A stretch of 64,000 nt of DNA from Mytilisepta virgata (GCA_028015205.1 CM051510.1:31062580-31126579), one strand, 5' to 3'; positions 23,690-33,686 are shown, counted from the stretch's first letter. Numbers and translations are program-made. The notes: generated by a model from the letters alone, not told the origin.

Positions 23690-23945
23690 CGCAGCAGCAA
23701 AAGGAGCGAAATGAGCACGCGAGTAAGGTCCTGAGTAGCGATGAGTAGCAAAGAGCAAGAGAAGAGCAGCAATGACGAACAACAAGCAGCAGGAGCGAAA
23801 TGAGCACGCGAGTAAGGTCCTGAGCAGTGATGAGCAAGAGATGAGCAGCAATGAGCAGCGATGAGCAGCAATGAGCAGCGATGAGCAAGAGATGAGCAGC
23901 AATGAGCAGCGCGGAGCAAAAGATGAGCAATGATGAGCAGCAAAC
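23690..23945 (-). repeat. Inner minisatellite, right arm
   Basis: Reverse-complement counterpart (GATGAGCAGC and AATGAGCAGC words) of the left inner block. Copy order differs slightly, showing turnover since the inversion. Confidence 0.8.
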
Positions 23946-24016
23946 TGTGTTGTCTGAATGAATAGACAAAAACAATCTTCGCCACCATGACGCCAATGGA
24001 AAGCTTTTAACGAAAA

Positions 24017-24049
24017 TATATTCAGAGGTTTTGTTTAATTTCGTCAGTT
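24017..24049 (+). promoter_or_regulatory. Weak TATA and initiator, right zinc-ribbon gene
   Basis: TATATT at 24017 and TCAGTT at 24044-24049 have the same roughly 29-base spacing as the PC4 promoter. The ATG is at 24083. The TATA element is suboptimal. Confidence 0.45.
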
Positions 24050-24082
24050 GTTTGAAGACCGTCAAACAACACACACGTACCA

Positions 24083-24538
24083 ATGGAGTCGAAAACGCCT
24101 CTCGGTTTATTGGTTCCTGGTAGATACTTAATACCTGTGGATCTTTCAAAGACCAAAGCAAAACCAGAAATGAAAAGGAAAATACTTCCAACCAAAGTGG
24201 AGAGAACCAAACGGCTGGACAACACAAGTGGAGGACCCAGCAAAGTGTATCCAAACAAGAAATGTACAAAGTGTCAAATGAACAAGAGCTTTGCGGAATT
24301 CTACAAAAACATGAATGTCTGCAAGGGGTGTAGAAGGATTGACAACGAGTGGACAAGACTTAATAGAAACCTCATCGGAAAAGTGAAATCTGAACTGCAA
24401 CAATCTCGAAACGAATACTTTGCCAAACGTTTGTGTATGAATCAACAAGCCGTTGAGGAACCTGTAGGTAATATAAGCACTTGCAGGACGACCGCAGCTC
24501 ATTCTACTATTGAATCCAAGGAAAGAAAGACGTCTTAA
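24083..24538 (+). CDS. Zinc-ribbon protein, right arm
   Basis: 151 residues with the same C61/C64/C80/C83 ribbon as the left copy, L at position 97. The TAA (24536-24538) is followed at once by an in-frame ATG, so the zinc-ribbon and C2H2 frames form one register interrupted by a single stop. The start is chosen because it follows the initiator and is the first ATG. Function unknown; nucleic-acid binding is the reasonable guess. Confidence 0.65.
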   Translation: MESKTPLGLLVPGRYLIPVDLSKTKAKPEMKRKILPTKVERTKRLDNTSGGPSKVYPNKKCTKCQMNKSFAEFYKNMNVCKGCRRIDNEWTRLNRNLIGKVKSELQQSRNEYFAKRLCMNQQAVEEPVGNISTCRTTAAHSTIESKERKTS

Positions 24539-24877
24539 ATGTACACCTGTGACATATGTGGATACCAGTCCAAGCGAAACTTCAACATAGTGCGACACAA
24601 AAAGAATGCACACGGTATGGAGAAGGATTCAACAGACCATAGTGATTCAGTCTCAGATACCATCACAGAAGCCGATAACGAGGAATCCGAACAAAGTAGT
24701 GAACAGGAGTCCAACGAAGACTCCGACGAGCAATGCGAACAGTCTCCATGGGAAGTCATTTTGAATAGAACATTTCAAGTACATCAATCGGAATACTCAC
24801 AGAAAGTAAACGAACTTGTTGAAGCCGAAATGGAAGAAGACGAGGCACGCTTGACAGCATATCGAGACATGTTTTGA
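24539..24877 (+). CDS. C2H2 zinc-finger acidic protein, right arm
   Basis: 112 residues, with a single C2H2 finger at the extreme N-terminus (C4, C7, H20, H25), an acidic middle and a charged tail. The end, ATG TTT TGA C at 24869-24878, resembles the bacterial release-factor-2 type +1 shift site (sense codon ending in U's, UGA, then C). Coding-like sequence resumes with the GAC that overlaps the stop. The same heptamer is present on the left. Confidence 0.65.
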   Translation: MYTCDICGYQSKRNFNIVRHKKNAHGMEKDSTDHSDSVSDTITEADNEESEQSSEQESNEDSDEQCEQSPWEVILNRTFQVHQSEYSQKVNELVEAEMEEDEARLTAYRDMF

Positions 24878-25094
24878 CACATACAGAGACGAAATGCGAA
24901 ACCATTACCTCGGACTATTGTCCTGGCATCAAGACATGAATAAAGACCCCGTACATAGAAAGATCAAGAAAACGGCTAAACGCTTGAGAGAAGAGGAAGA
25001 CTACGAATCAAAAGAATCATGGGAATATGCCGTAGAAAAACGAAAATATCTGCTTAATCGTGTATTCAACGACTACGACCCACCACCAGCTTAA
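24876..25094 (+). CDS. Downstream frame of the split zinc-finger gene, right arm
   Basis: Open from the GAC overlapping the C2H2 stop to a TAA at 25092-25094; the first internal ATG is at 24894. It is identical to the left copy up to the C-terminal PPPA, where a G-to-T change creates the stop and removes seven residues. Whether it is translated by frameshifting, by internal initiation, or not at all cannot be told from one locus. Confidence 0.5.
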   Translation, partial: DTYRDEMRNHYLGLLSWHQDMNKDPVHRKIKKTAKRLREEEDYESKESWEYAVEKRKYLLNRVFNDYDPPPA

Positions 25095-25345
25095 GACAGC
25101 AATGACTCTATGTGAAATTGGTACAAAGAAAAAAAACAGACAAAAAAAAATATATAAAAAAAATAAAAAATTTAAAAAAATTAAAAAAAAAAAGGGAAGG
25201 AGGGTAATGCAGCCTATATATGTTTATACATATATATAGCTAGTCACAAGCCTGGACAAATGCAGAGTGGCCTTAAAAAATTGAGGATGATTAATGCAGC
25301 CTATCTTATGATAGCCAGTCACAAGCCTGGATAAATGCAGAGTGA
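25095..25345. repeat. A-rich tract and duplicated GCCAGTCAC module, right arm
   Basis: Mirror of 19441-19648: an A-rich tract at about 25128-25192, then two copies of the CAAGCCTGGA.AAATGCAGAGTG module. No gene. Confidence 0.6.
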
Positions 25346-26656
25346 CCCACCGTGTGCTCTCTCACAGATCCAATTTTTGAATAACGACAATCGACCACCA
25401 CTAGCAGCAGTAGCCCTAAAACTGAAATGCCGTTGCTGAGGCAGTTGCTAAGGACACCCCTCCATTGATCTATTGGTGACAGCATCACTTGCAGGTAGGG
25501 GGACATAATCCAATCCTACCGTTGGTCCTCACAGAAAACATCACCCACAGATGAAAAGAGCGGGATAAGGGGAGATAATCCAATAGTTTACTTCGTATAC
25601 TCTCGGACTTCGACATAACACTAAGAGTATCAGACCCTAGAGACCGATGAAAGATCCAGAGACGACCGAGAAGTGCGGGAACAGGGTGGATCAAGAGATG
25701 AACAGCGATGACGAACAGTGACAAGCAGCAGGAGCGAAATGAGCACGCGAGTAAGGTCCTGAGTAGCAATGAGCAGCACGGAGCAAGAGATGAGCAGCAA
25801 TGAGCAGCGATGAGCAAGAGAAGAGCAAGAGATGAGCAGCGATGAGCAAGAGATGAGCAGCGATGAGCAGCGATGAGCAAGAGATGAGCAGCAATGAGCA
25901 GTGATGAGCAAGAGATGAGCAACAATGAGCAGTGATGAGCAAGAGATGAGCAGCAATGAGCAGCGATGAGCAGCACGGAGCAAGAGAAGAGCAGCGAGGA
26001 GCGGGATGGAGTAAGAGAAGAGAAACGAAGTGCATCATAGAAATGGACCGCCGTTGCTAAGGTGGTTGCTAAGGACACCCCTCCATTGATCTATTGGTGA
26101 CAGCATCACTTGCAGGCCAATCCTACCTTTGGTCCTCACAGAAAACATCACCCACAGATGAAAAGAGTGGGATAAGGGGAGATAATCCAATAGTGTACTT
26201 CGTATACTCTCGGACTTCGACATAACAGTGAGAGTATCAGACCCTAGAGACCGATGAAAGATCCAGAGACGACCGAGAAGTGCGGGAAAAGGGTGGATAA
26301 AGAGATGAACAGCGATGACGAACAGTGACAAGCAGCAGGAGCGAAATGAGCACGCGAGTAAGGTCCTGAGTAGCGATGAGCAGCAAAGAGCAAGAGAAGA
26401 GCAGCAATGAGCAGCGATGAGCAAGAGAAGAGCAGCAATGAGCAGTGATGAGCAAGAGATGAGCAGCTATGAGCAGCGATGAGCAGCAATGAGCAAGAGA
26501 AGAGCAGCAATGAGCAGTGATGAGCAAGAGATGAGCAGCTATGAGCATCGATGAGCAAGAGATGAGCAGTGATGAGCAAGAGATGAGCAGCAATGAGCAG
26601 TGATGAGCAGTGATGAGCAAGAGATGAGCAGCAATGAGCAGTGATGAGCAGCGATG
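25346..26656 (-). repeat. Right outer minisatellite and spacer repeats
   Basis: Spacer units of about 340 bp lie at roughly 25430-25765 and 26023-26370, followed by minisatellite at 25765-26022 and 26385-26656. The spacers share the words CCCCTCCATTGATC, CGGGATAAGGGG, CGTATACTCTCGGAC and GCACGCGAGTAAGGTCC with the left outer region. The block is interrupted at 26656 by an insertion and resumes at 28374. Confidence 0.85.
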
Positions 26657-26975
26657 AGGTTACACTCCACTAATTATCTTAGTTTCGAAGAAATGCACCC
26701 CCAGAATTTTATTAATTATTAGAGTTGGTTTGACTACATGATAGATAAATAATAAATGTCTTAACCTCAAAATTGTAATATTGACTGAAAGAGGATAGAT
26801 TTTAGTTTAAAAAAATACGAAAACATTAACTGATTTTGCTTCTGACAAGCAATGGGAGGTCATAAACTGGGACTTGTGAATTGACATGTGGTGTGTAAAA
26901 CTTTGACAGTGATAATCGGCACCTGCACTGGTAAGTTAAATTGCGAAAAAAAGAGCCGGAAAAGTAAACCTTTTT

Positions 26976-28010
26976 GGCCGGGTTGCACAGAGTGCAAATC
27001 CGGGTTATAGTATGGTGAATGTCGGGCGGGCGGCGGGCGGGCGGCGGGCGGCGGCGGGCGGCGGGCGGCGGCGGCGGGCGGGCGGGGAAAATGGGTACCT
27101 ATTTTGTGAAATCAACTCCTCCTACAGTTTTTCACCCACAACCTTGAAACTTCATAGAATGTTTCTATATATATTGAAGATGTGCACCTCACTTTATGGA
27201 ATTATTTCAGGAATTATTTCCCATTTTTCCAAACTTTGGAACTTAGTCGTTTTTTATTGACATCTTCAATAGAGGGTACCTATTTTGTGAAATCAACTCC
27301 TCCTACAGTTTTTCACCCACATCCTTGAAACTTCATAGAATGTTTCTATATATATTGAAGATGTGCACCTCACTTTATGGAGTTATTTCAGGAATTATTT
27401 CCCATTTTTCCAAACTTTGGAACTTAGTTGTTTTTTTATTGACATCTTCAATAGAGGGTACCTATTTTGTGAAATCAACTCCTCCTACAATTTTTCACCC
27501 ACATCCTTGAAACTTCATAGAATGTTTCTATATATATTGAAGATGTGCACCTCACTTTATGGAATGATTTCAGGAATTATTTCCCATTTTTCCAAACCTT
27601 GGAACTTAGTCGTTTTTTATTGACATCTTCAATAGAGGGTACCTATTTTGTGAAATCAACTCCTCCTACAGTTTTTCACCCACATCCTTGAAACTTCATA
27701 GAATGTTTCTATATATATTGAAGATGTGCACCTCACTTTATGGAATGATTTCAGGAATTATTTCCCATTTTTCCAAACATTGGAACTTAGTCGTTTTTTA
27801 TTGACATCTTCAATAGAGGGTACCTATTTTGTGAAATCAACTCCTCCTACAGTTTTTCACCCACATCCTTGAAACTTCATAGAATGTTTCTATATATATT
27901 GAAGATGTGCACCTCACTTTATGGAATTATTTCAAGAATTATTTCCCATGTGCAATATGATCTTGTAATCACCTTTGTCACCACTACAATAAACACCCAG
28001 CAACCCGGCC
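26976..28010. mobile_element. Nested element with tandem-repeat core
   Basis: GGCCGGGTTGC at 26976-26986 and its exact reverse complement GCAACCCGGCC at 28000-28010 bound a GGGC/GGC microsatellite (27023-27088) and an array of 181-bp repeats. Microsatellite plus tandem core between short ends resembles the bivalve pearl type of non-autonomous elements, which have been linked to Helitron-like transposons; that assignment is by architecture only. Confidence 0.6.
27093..27950 (+). repeat. 181-bp tandem repeat, about 4.7 copies
   Basis: Copies begin GGGTACCTATTTTGTG at 27093, 27274, 27456, 27637 and 27818; the last is incomplete. Copies differ by single bases. Short open frames (82-86 codons) across it repeat with the unit and are not genes. 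Confidence 0.92.
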
Positions 28011-28374
28011 ATTTGTGTCTTTGACCCATTTTTTTCCCACATATGTAATGGAATTTTATGCAGAATCTGAAAAATTTAGTCTCAATTGGATTGAAACGCT
28101 GAATCAGACCTCAATTTTAAGCCGAAGTGGAGTGAAATTTAACATTTTTAAAGCTTTTTTTATGACAATTTTTGAAATGTTGCTATGCCAACTAGGTTTC
28201 CATGGATATTTTTTATTTATTTTATCATGATTGAAACAATGCTAACATAATGGCCTTTCAGAATATATATATATGTATATGGGTATTATTTACTCTGAAG
28301 ATGGCACAAGACCATGACATTTGTTAGCCCACTTCACATAGAAAATGGTACTATTAACTTGTGGAGTGCAACCT

Positions 28375-28830
28375 GAGCAAGAGAAGAGCAGCGATGAGCA
28401 GCACGGAGCAAGAGAAGAGCAGCGAGGAGCGGGATGGAGCAAGAGAAGAGAAACGAAGTGCATCATAGAAATGGACTGCCGTTGCTAAGGCGGTTGCTAA
28501 GGACACCCCTCCATTGATCTAATGGTGACAGCATCACTTGGAGGTAAGAGGACATAATCCAATCCTACCTTTGGTCCTCACAGAAAATACCCCCAAATGA
28601 AAAGAGCGGGATAAGGGGAGATAATCCAATCCTACCTTTGGTCCTCACAGAAAACATCACCCGCAGATGAAAAGAGCGGGATAAGGGGAGATAATCCAAT
28701 AGTGTACTTCGTATACTCTCGGACTTCGACATAACAGTGAGAGTATCAGACCCTAGAGACCGACGAAAGAGCCGGAGACGACCGAGAAGTGCGAGAAAAG
28801 GGAGATAATTCAATCTGGTCAAGCATGGCA
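28375..28830 (-). repeat. Third outer spacer unit, displaced from right arm
   Basis: GAGCAAGAGAAGAGCAGC minisatellite followed by the same spacer with its CCTCCATTGATC, CGGGATAAGGGG and CGTATACTCTCGGAC words. It contains an internal duplication of the GGATAAGGGGAGATAATCC part (about 28605-28695). The similarity stops near 28805, where new CpG-rich sequence begins. Confidence 0.8.
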
Positions 28831-29338
28831 CATCCTGGTCCGTGACTTGCGTCACTTCCGTAATCAAATCATGGGGAAATCCACTACTTCCCGTTGCGCA
28901 TGCGCCTGACTTCCGGGTACTTCCGGTTCCTCCTACGCATGCGTAGACGACACATCCGGGTCCTGGCACTTGCGTCACTTCCGTAAACAAAGCATGGGGA
29001 AAACCCATCACTTCCGGTTGCGCATGCGCGCAAACAACTTCCGGGTACTTCCGGTTCCGCCTAAGCATGCGCAGACCACACATCCGGGTCCTAGCACGTG
29101 ACTTGCGTCACTTCCGTAAACAAATGGCGCGAAAATCCACTACTTCCAGTTGCGCATGCGCGCAAATCACTTCCGGGTACGCCTACGCATGCGCAGACGA
29201 AACATCCAGGTCCACGTGACTGACGTCACTTCCGGTAACAAATGGCGCGCTTCCGGTACTTCCGGTTCCGGTCACGTGACTTCCGGTTCCGGTTACGTCA
29301 CTTCCGGTTCCGGTGACGTCACTTCCGGCACCTCCACA
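28831..29338. promoter_or_regulatory. CpG-rich cluster of NRF1-, ETS- and CRE-like sites
   Basis: In an A+T-rich window this 0.5 kb is dense in three words in degenerate tandem: GCGCATGCGC (the NRF1 palindrome), ACTTCCGG (ETS/GABP) and TGACGTCA or GTGACGTCAC (CRE), plus CACGTG. Such combinations are typical of bidirectional CpG-island promoters. No gene begins directly beside it: the minisatellite unit lies on one side and a Tc1 element 110 bp away on the other. Short frames across it encode Gly/Ser/Thr repeats and are artefacts. Confidence 0.55.
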
Positions 29339-29445
29339 AATGATAACTGAAAACCGCATATATACTACTGATATCAATCACTAAAATTACAGGTATTTGA
29401 CAATTTGAACCTTCACTGTTACACTTGTATGAGTATATATATATA

Positions 29446-30983
29446 CTGAACCGCAAAAAAAACGTCGCACAAAATGACATGTTCACATACATTTATTTCA
29501 AAGTGACATTTATATATTTTAAATTAATTTTTACAAAATTTAATGAATGATTTACAGTCTTTTGGTTACAATGTTCACAAAAACGTCACAATTGTCGCAA
29601 CGTCACATGTTTTCAATGCTGTGCTCCCACGTCCGTTAATAACGTGTATGTCCTCCACCGGCACCAATTACTGTGGCACATCTTCGGTACATGGAGTTGA
29701 TGAGCCGATTAATAAACGCCATCGGAATACGTGCCCATACTCTCTGAAACGCTTGTGAAAGTTCAGCTGCAGTTGTCGGACTTGGCTGCTCATTATTCAA
29801 CCGTCTTTTAACTTCGTCCCATAAATGTTCAATAGGGTTTAAATCTTGACTCAAAGCCGGCCAATCCATAACATTAATGTTATTCTGCTGTAGGAAGTCT
29901 GTTGTGACTCTTGCGGTATGGGCACGTGCATTGTCCTGTTGGAAAGTCTTGTTTTGATGACGTGCGAAATGGGGCTGAACATGGGGTCTCAAGACTTGGT
30001 CGATGTAACGGGCAGCTGTTACGCCATTTCCTCTGCCTGGGCCAAGGTTCTGAAAGATGACTGGACCAAGTTTAACGTTAAGGCCGATTCCACCCCATAC
30101 CATGATGCTAGGTCCTCCCCACGCGTCTGTTTCCAGAATGCAGCTGTCTTCGTAACGTTCCCCGCGTCTTCTCCACACTCTGGTTCTGCCATCGGCTGTT
30201 GAAATGCAGTAACGGCTTTCGTCAGAGAAGATGATGTTACGCCATTGTCGATTTCGCCAATTCTGTCGCTGAGTGGCCCACTGAAGACGAGCTTGACGGT
30301 GTCGAGGAGTAAGAATAGGTCCTCTTGCTGGACGGCGACATCTCATGTTTCTAGCAGCTAATCGCCGACGAACCGTATCATCACTTATGGGTCGTCCATG
30401 TGTTCCAACAGTGTTTCTGGCAGTTTCGGCAGCTGGGGTGAACCGATTCATCAAATGGTGACGAACAATGCCTCTATTTTGTCTAGGGGTAGTGACTTGG
30501 GGTCTACCACTCCGTGGACGGTCATTTGTGCTGTTTGTTGCATTGTACCGTGACCGTAGACGTTCAATTGTTCGAACAGCACAGTTGAAGTCGTTGGCAA
30601 TAACTTTGGCAGATTGCCCAGCATCCAATCGACCAATGGCCTGTCCTCTCTGTTGTGGAGTCAGACGTGGCATAGCTTCTGTGTCAACACTGATACTAAC
30701 ACTCTTTAATTTTCTCCGGCCTTTTATACCCATAAAGGAGCATGAATTTCACGAACATTTAAGATTTAAGAAAAATTACCGCCAAGTGTGTCCCACGAGC
30801 GGTTTTAGGTACGGTCGCTCTACGATATCAACTGAAAATTATTCAACCGAAAATTTAATTTACAGGTAATTTAATCTTACCTGGTGATGTAAGCGTAATA
30901 CTGATTATATAAAAATCATTAATTAATATTTATTTTGAATTTTGCTAACATTTTGAAAAGGCGACGTTTCTTTTGCGGTTCAA
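29446..30983 (-). mobile_element. Complete Tc1/mariner-type element
   Basis: The ends are inverted: CTGAACCGCAAAA at the left and, on the other strand, TTGAACCGCAAAA at the right. Similarity continues through ACGTCGC, about 23 bp in all, and TA dinucleotides flank both ends as expected. The 1538-bp element holds one uninterrupted transposase frame, so it may be recently active. Confidence 0.88.
29636..30733 (-). CDS. Tc1-like DD34E transposase
   Basis: Cut-and-paste transposase of the Tc1/mariner superfamily. It acts in the nucleus, binds the element ends and inserts at TA. The N-terminal paired-type helix-turn-helix region includes MPRLTPQQRGQAIGRL and the GRPQVTTPRQ (GRPR-like) linker. The catalytic triad is visible as D in IFSDESRY, D in QQDNARAH and E in NPIEHLWDEV, with exactly 34 residues between the second D and the E. 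The frame is 365 residues from the first ATG; starting at MPRL (30673) gives 345, the usual family length, and I prefer that start. No stop or frameshift. It occupies most of the element between its inverted ends. Confidence 0.92.
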   Translation of the reverse strand: MGIKGRRKLKSVSISVDTEAMPRLTPQQRGQAIGRLDAGQSAKVIANDFNCAVRTIERLRSRYNATNSTNDRPRSGRPQVTTPRQNRGIVRHHLMNRFTPAAETARNTVGTHGRPISDDTVRRRLAARNMRCRRPARGPILTPRHRQARLQWATQRQNWRNRQWRNIIFSDESRYCISTADGRTRVWRRRGERYEDSCILETDAWGGPSIMVWGGIGLNVKLGPVIFQNLGPGRGNGVTAARYIDQVLRPHVQPHFARHQNKTFQQDNARAHTARVTTDFLQQNNINVMDWPALSQDLNPIEHLWDEVKRRLNNEQPSPTTAAELSQAFQRVWARIPMAFINRLINSMYRRCATVIGAGGGHTRY

Positions 30984-31768
30984 TATATAACTAATAATTC
31001 ATTTTTCAAAATTTCCCATGCTAGCTAACACTTCAAAGCTTTCAAAATGTGTACAATTACCTTCTGTAGTAACTTTATAAAGGAAAAACTGTAAAACCTA
31101 AAAATTTAAACAAATACCAGTATAACATGTTAATTTATTCTTTTGTCTTGATATCAATACACAAATTCATATGGGCTAATTCAAACTTGATATTATAAAT
31201 AAAAATGCTTTCATAATTATTTATATGGATATTTTTTAAAATTATTATGTAAAGTTATTTAATAATGCATGTATACAAATATATACATGTAGATATGAAA
31301 TGAAGTCATTGAGTAAACAAAATGTGAATGGGAATTAAATAAATACCAAATTTTATAGACACTCAGGATAGTATTTAGTTGGGAGGTGATTTATATTAGA
31401 CCAAATTGAAAATTGCTTTACTACATGTGTAAATAATACAATGTGCATTACAACTGTGGACTTTTTCACTAATAAGTAGGGCTGGGGATCATTTTACTAG
31501 CTCCCAGGAGATTTTTTGGCAAGTCAGGCTAGTGTAAAGGTGCAGAAAACAACATGATTAAAACATATCATATAATAATATTTTATGTTAAGTTCTATGC
31601 TTAAAAAAGTTCAACATTCCAGGCATAGAACAGCATGAACACCATACACATGATAAAACAGGAGTTATATACAGAGTTGACTAACAGTCACTTGAAATTC
31701 AATAATCCAATATGAGAAAGGAGTAAAAAATATAGTATGTATATAGTAAATAGGGGCTTAGTATATAT
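30984..31768. other. A+T-rich gap, no gene seen
   Basis: No open frame of coding character and no repeat that I recognise. Confidence 0.5.
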
Positions 31769-32102
31769 ACAGTGTTCCAGCTAGAATTAAAGGACAGAGG
31801 GGCATTTATGGAGGATAATGGGCACTTTAATGCGTTTTCAGATCTAATAAGTGCAAACAAGAACAAATGAACTCTAAGAAACATCAAATATTCACTTATC
31901 TAATGCCCTTATAGGAGTTCTATTAGTTTCTTTGTGCTCTGTGATTCAACTTCAATTAATTCTGTATTGTTTAGTGTTTTACTGTTTTATTTTATAATTA
32001 TTGCAAAGTCAGGGGGAGCACTGAAAGTGCAGAGGGGTGTACTAGAAAAGGGGCAGGGTGCTGTGCCCCTCTATTTTAAGCTACATGTAACTGGAACACT
32101 GT
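31769..32102. mobile_element. hAT-like MITE, 334 bp
   Basis: ACAGTGTTCCAG at 31769-31780 and CTGGAACACTGT at 32091-32102 are exact inverted repeats, and the CAGTGTTCC start resembles hAT ends. The flanks share only TAT, so the expected 8-bp duplication is not confirmed. No coding capacity. Confidence 0.65.
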
Positions 32103-32935
32103 ATTTCTTTACTCCTTTTTTGTATCAAATCATTGAGATTCAAGACTGTACATGTAAATTCATTCTGTAGACGCATATTTACAATTTCAATACTAAAAAT
32201 TTAAAGAAAATCACCAAAAGATAAATTCATTCTTATCACAGGCACTATACTGTTGCTAATGATATTCATGAGGCGTGATAAAAGAAGTAACATGTCCTTG
32301 TTATTAACATATGAATGGACGGAAACAAGTCGTTTCGGCCATACTAACAGTTCGGCCATAGTCGATTCGTCCATAGTCGTTTCGGCCATACTACCAGTTC
32401 GGCCATAGAATTAAAGTCGATTCGGCCATGGAATATTTATACGGAATCTAACAAATATTTAACAAGTTATAAGCTCAAAATTTAAGTTTTATTTTATATA
32501 TATAATAAATATTTGGAAATTAACAAGTTCTAAGCTCAAAATTTAAGTTTTAATCATGAAATTTCAGAATATTATTTATTTACTTGATGATTAATGATCA
32601 ATATAAACTAGATATTGTAGATCAATCGTAATTAATTGCAAGACAAATAAAATGTAATTATGTTCATTACTTCATGATAATTAGCAATTATTTATTCTTT
32701 GATCTGACTATATCCTGCATTTTGTGATTGTTAAGCACACGAAATGGCTGCATATGATTTATTTTTATCCAAGCTTGACCCAAGCTTACCACAAGATGAT
32801 GCAAACTTTTCTTGTTATTGAGTAAATTTTAAAACAACAATGAGACCATGAGAAAACTTTTTATATTTGCCGAAATGCTTTATATAAAGGATTTGAAGAT
32901 GTGAATTGTATTAATTAAAAAAAAAGCTATCCACA

Positions 32936-33038
32936 ATGCCGTTTCCATGTGTATCTTGCAGCAAGCCAGTTCGTCCACGCCAGCATACGCTTGAGTGCGA
33001 GTCTTGTTTCCGTTGGCAGCATCGTCTTTGTACTACAG
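32936..33038 (+). pseudogene. N-terminal zinc-finger exon of deleted MULE gene
   Basis: The ATG at 32936 starts 34 codons with cysteines in a PHD/RING-like spacing (PCVSCSKPVRPRQ, then CESCFRWQHRLC), and a GT donor follows ACTACAG. A TATA box (TATATAAAGG, 32881) lies 50 bases upstream. I recall such zinc fingers at the N-terminus of bivalve MULE-type proteins. The next exon does not join in phase, so the gene is decayed. Confidence 0.55.
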
Positions 33039-33179
33039 GTAATGCTTAAGATTCAATTTAAAAAGAAAAAAAAAGAAATTAAGTACGACCCCTGAGTATA
33101 AATTGATTCAAACAATTTCAGTGATTTATGTACCACGGTACCTATGATTTGCCAGTTTGTTAAATATATATATATAGTC

Positions 33180-33282
33180 TTGAGGTCGATATTGTATTCC
33201 ACTGCAATGACTGTATTGAGCTGCCACAAGTAGAAGAAGCTGAAGAAGCCACAGAAGCCTCCTTTTCAGAAGTTCAAGATGA
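33180..33282 (+). pseudogene. Second exon remnant of deleted MULE gene
   Basis: An open stretch encodes DIVFHCNDCIELPQ, the likely end of the zinc-binding module, followed by an acidic tail up to a GT donor after GATGAG. The acceptor phase does not match the first exon, pointing to a deletion or frameshift. Confidence 0.4.
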
Positions 33283-33686
33283 GGTATATTGCATTTTTTT
33301 TATGATTGATATTGTTTGACTATAGAAATTTTGCGTTATGTAAGGTATCATGTTCAATTTAATCGGCATTGTTAGTAATCAACAACGTGTGGCAGTAGCG
33401 TATTATCTTAATCACTTGATTGATCTTTCTTAATTGCTTTATTGCCTATAATTAATTATCAAAACATAACGCTTTTATTTGTTGATTGATTCATTCACTT
33501 AATAGTTTCAATGTTAAAGTTGACATTTTAGAAAATTAATTTGTTACATTTATATTTTATATTCAAAACTTTCACATCTTTTGTCATATTTCTATTTTAA
33601 ATTAAATCTATTATGTTATATCGCTGGGTTGTTGTATTAATTCAATTATTACTTTTGTAGGCTGGCACAGACGTTTTAATGGTTAA

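Larger units (their letters stand above)
22388..26656 (-). repeat. Right arm of 8.7-kb inverted repeat
   Basis: This is the mirror image of 17985-22371, with its genes on the plus strand. It stays recognisable to 26656, where an inserted element interrupts the minisatellite; matching sequence resumes at 28374. Private differences include a 4-bp deletion in the BH1-motif gene near 22760, an earlier stop in the last zinc-finger frame at 25092, and a longer PC4 reading frame than on the left. Confidence 0.93.
26659..28373. mobile_element. 1.7-kb insertion with short inverted ends
   Basis: GTTACACTCCAC at the left (26659-26670) pairs with GTGGAGTGCAAC at the right (28361-28372) apart from one mismatch. 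Removing the insertion and one copy of the flanking TGAG restores a continuous GCGATGAGCAAGAG minisatellite word, so a 3- to 4-bp target duplication is likely. It contains a nested tandem-repeat element but no coding sequence I can support, so it is non-autonomous. Confidence 0.6.

Noticed and set aside
18000..26650. CRISPR-like regular spacing of CTCATCGCTG words
   Set aside because: There are no unique spacers, periods are irregular, and the context is eukaryotic minisatellite.
29150..29377. Gly/Ser/Thr-repeat frames on both strands
   Set aside because: Translation of the tandem CRE/ETS words, not proteins.
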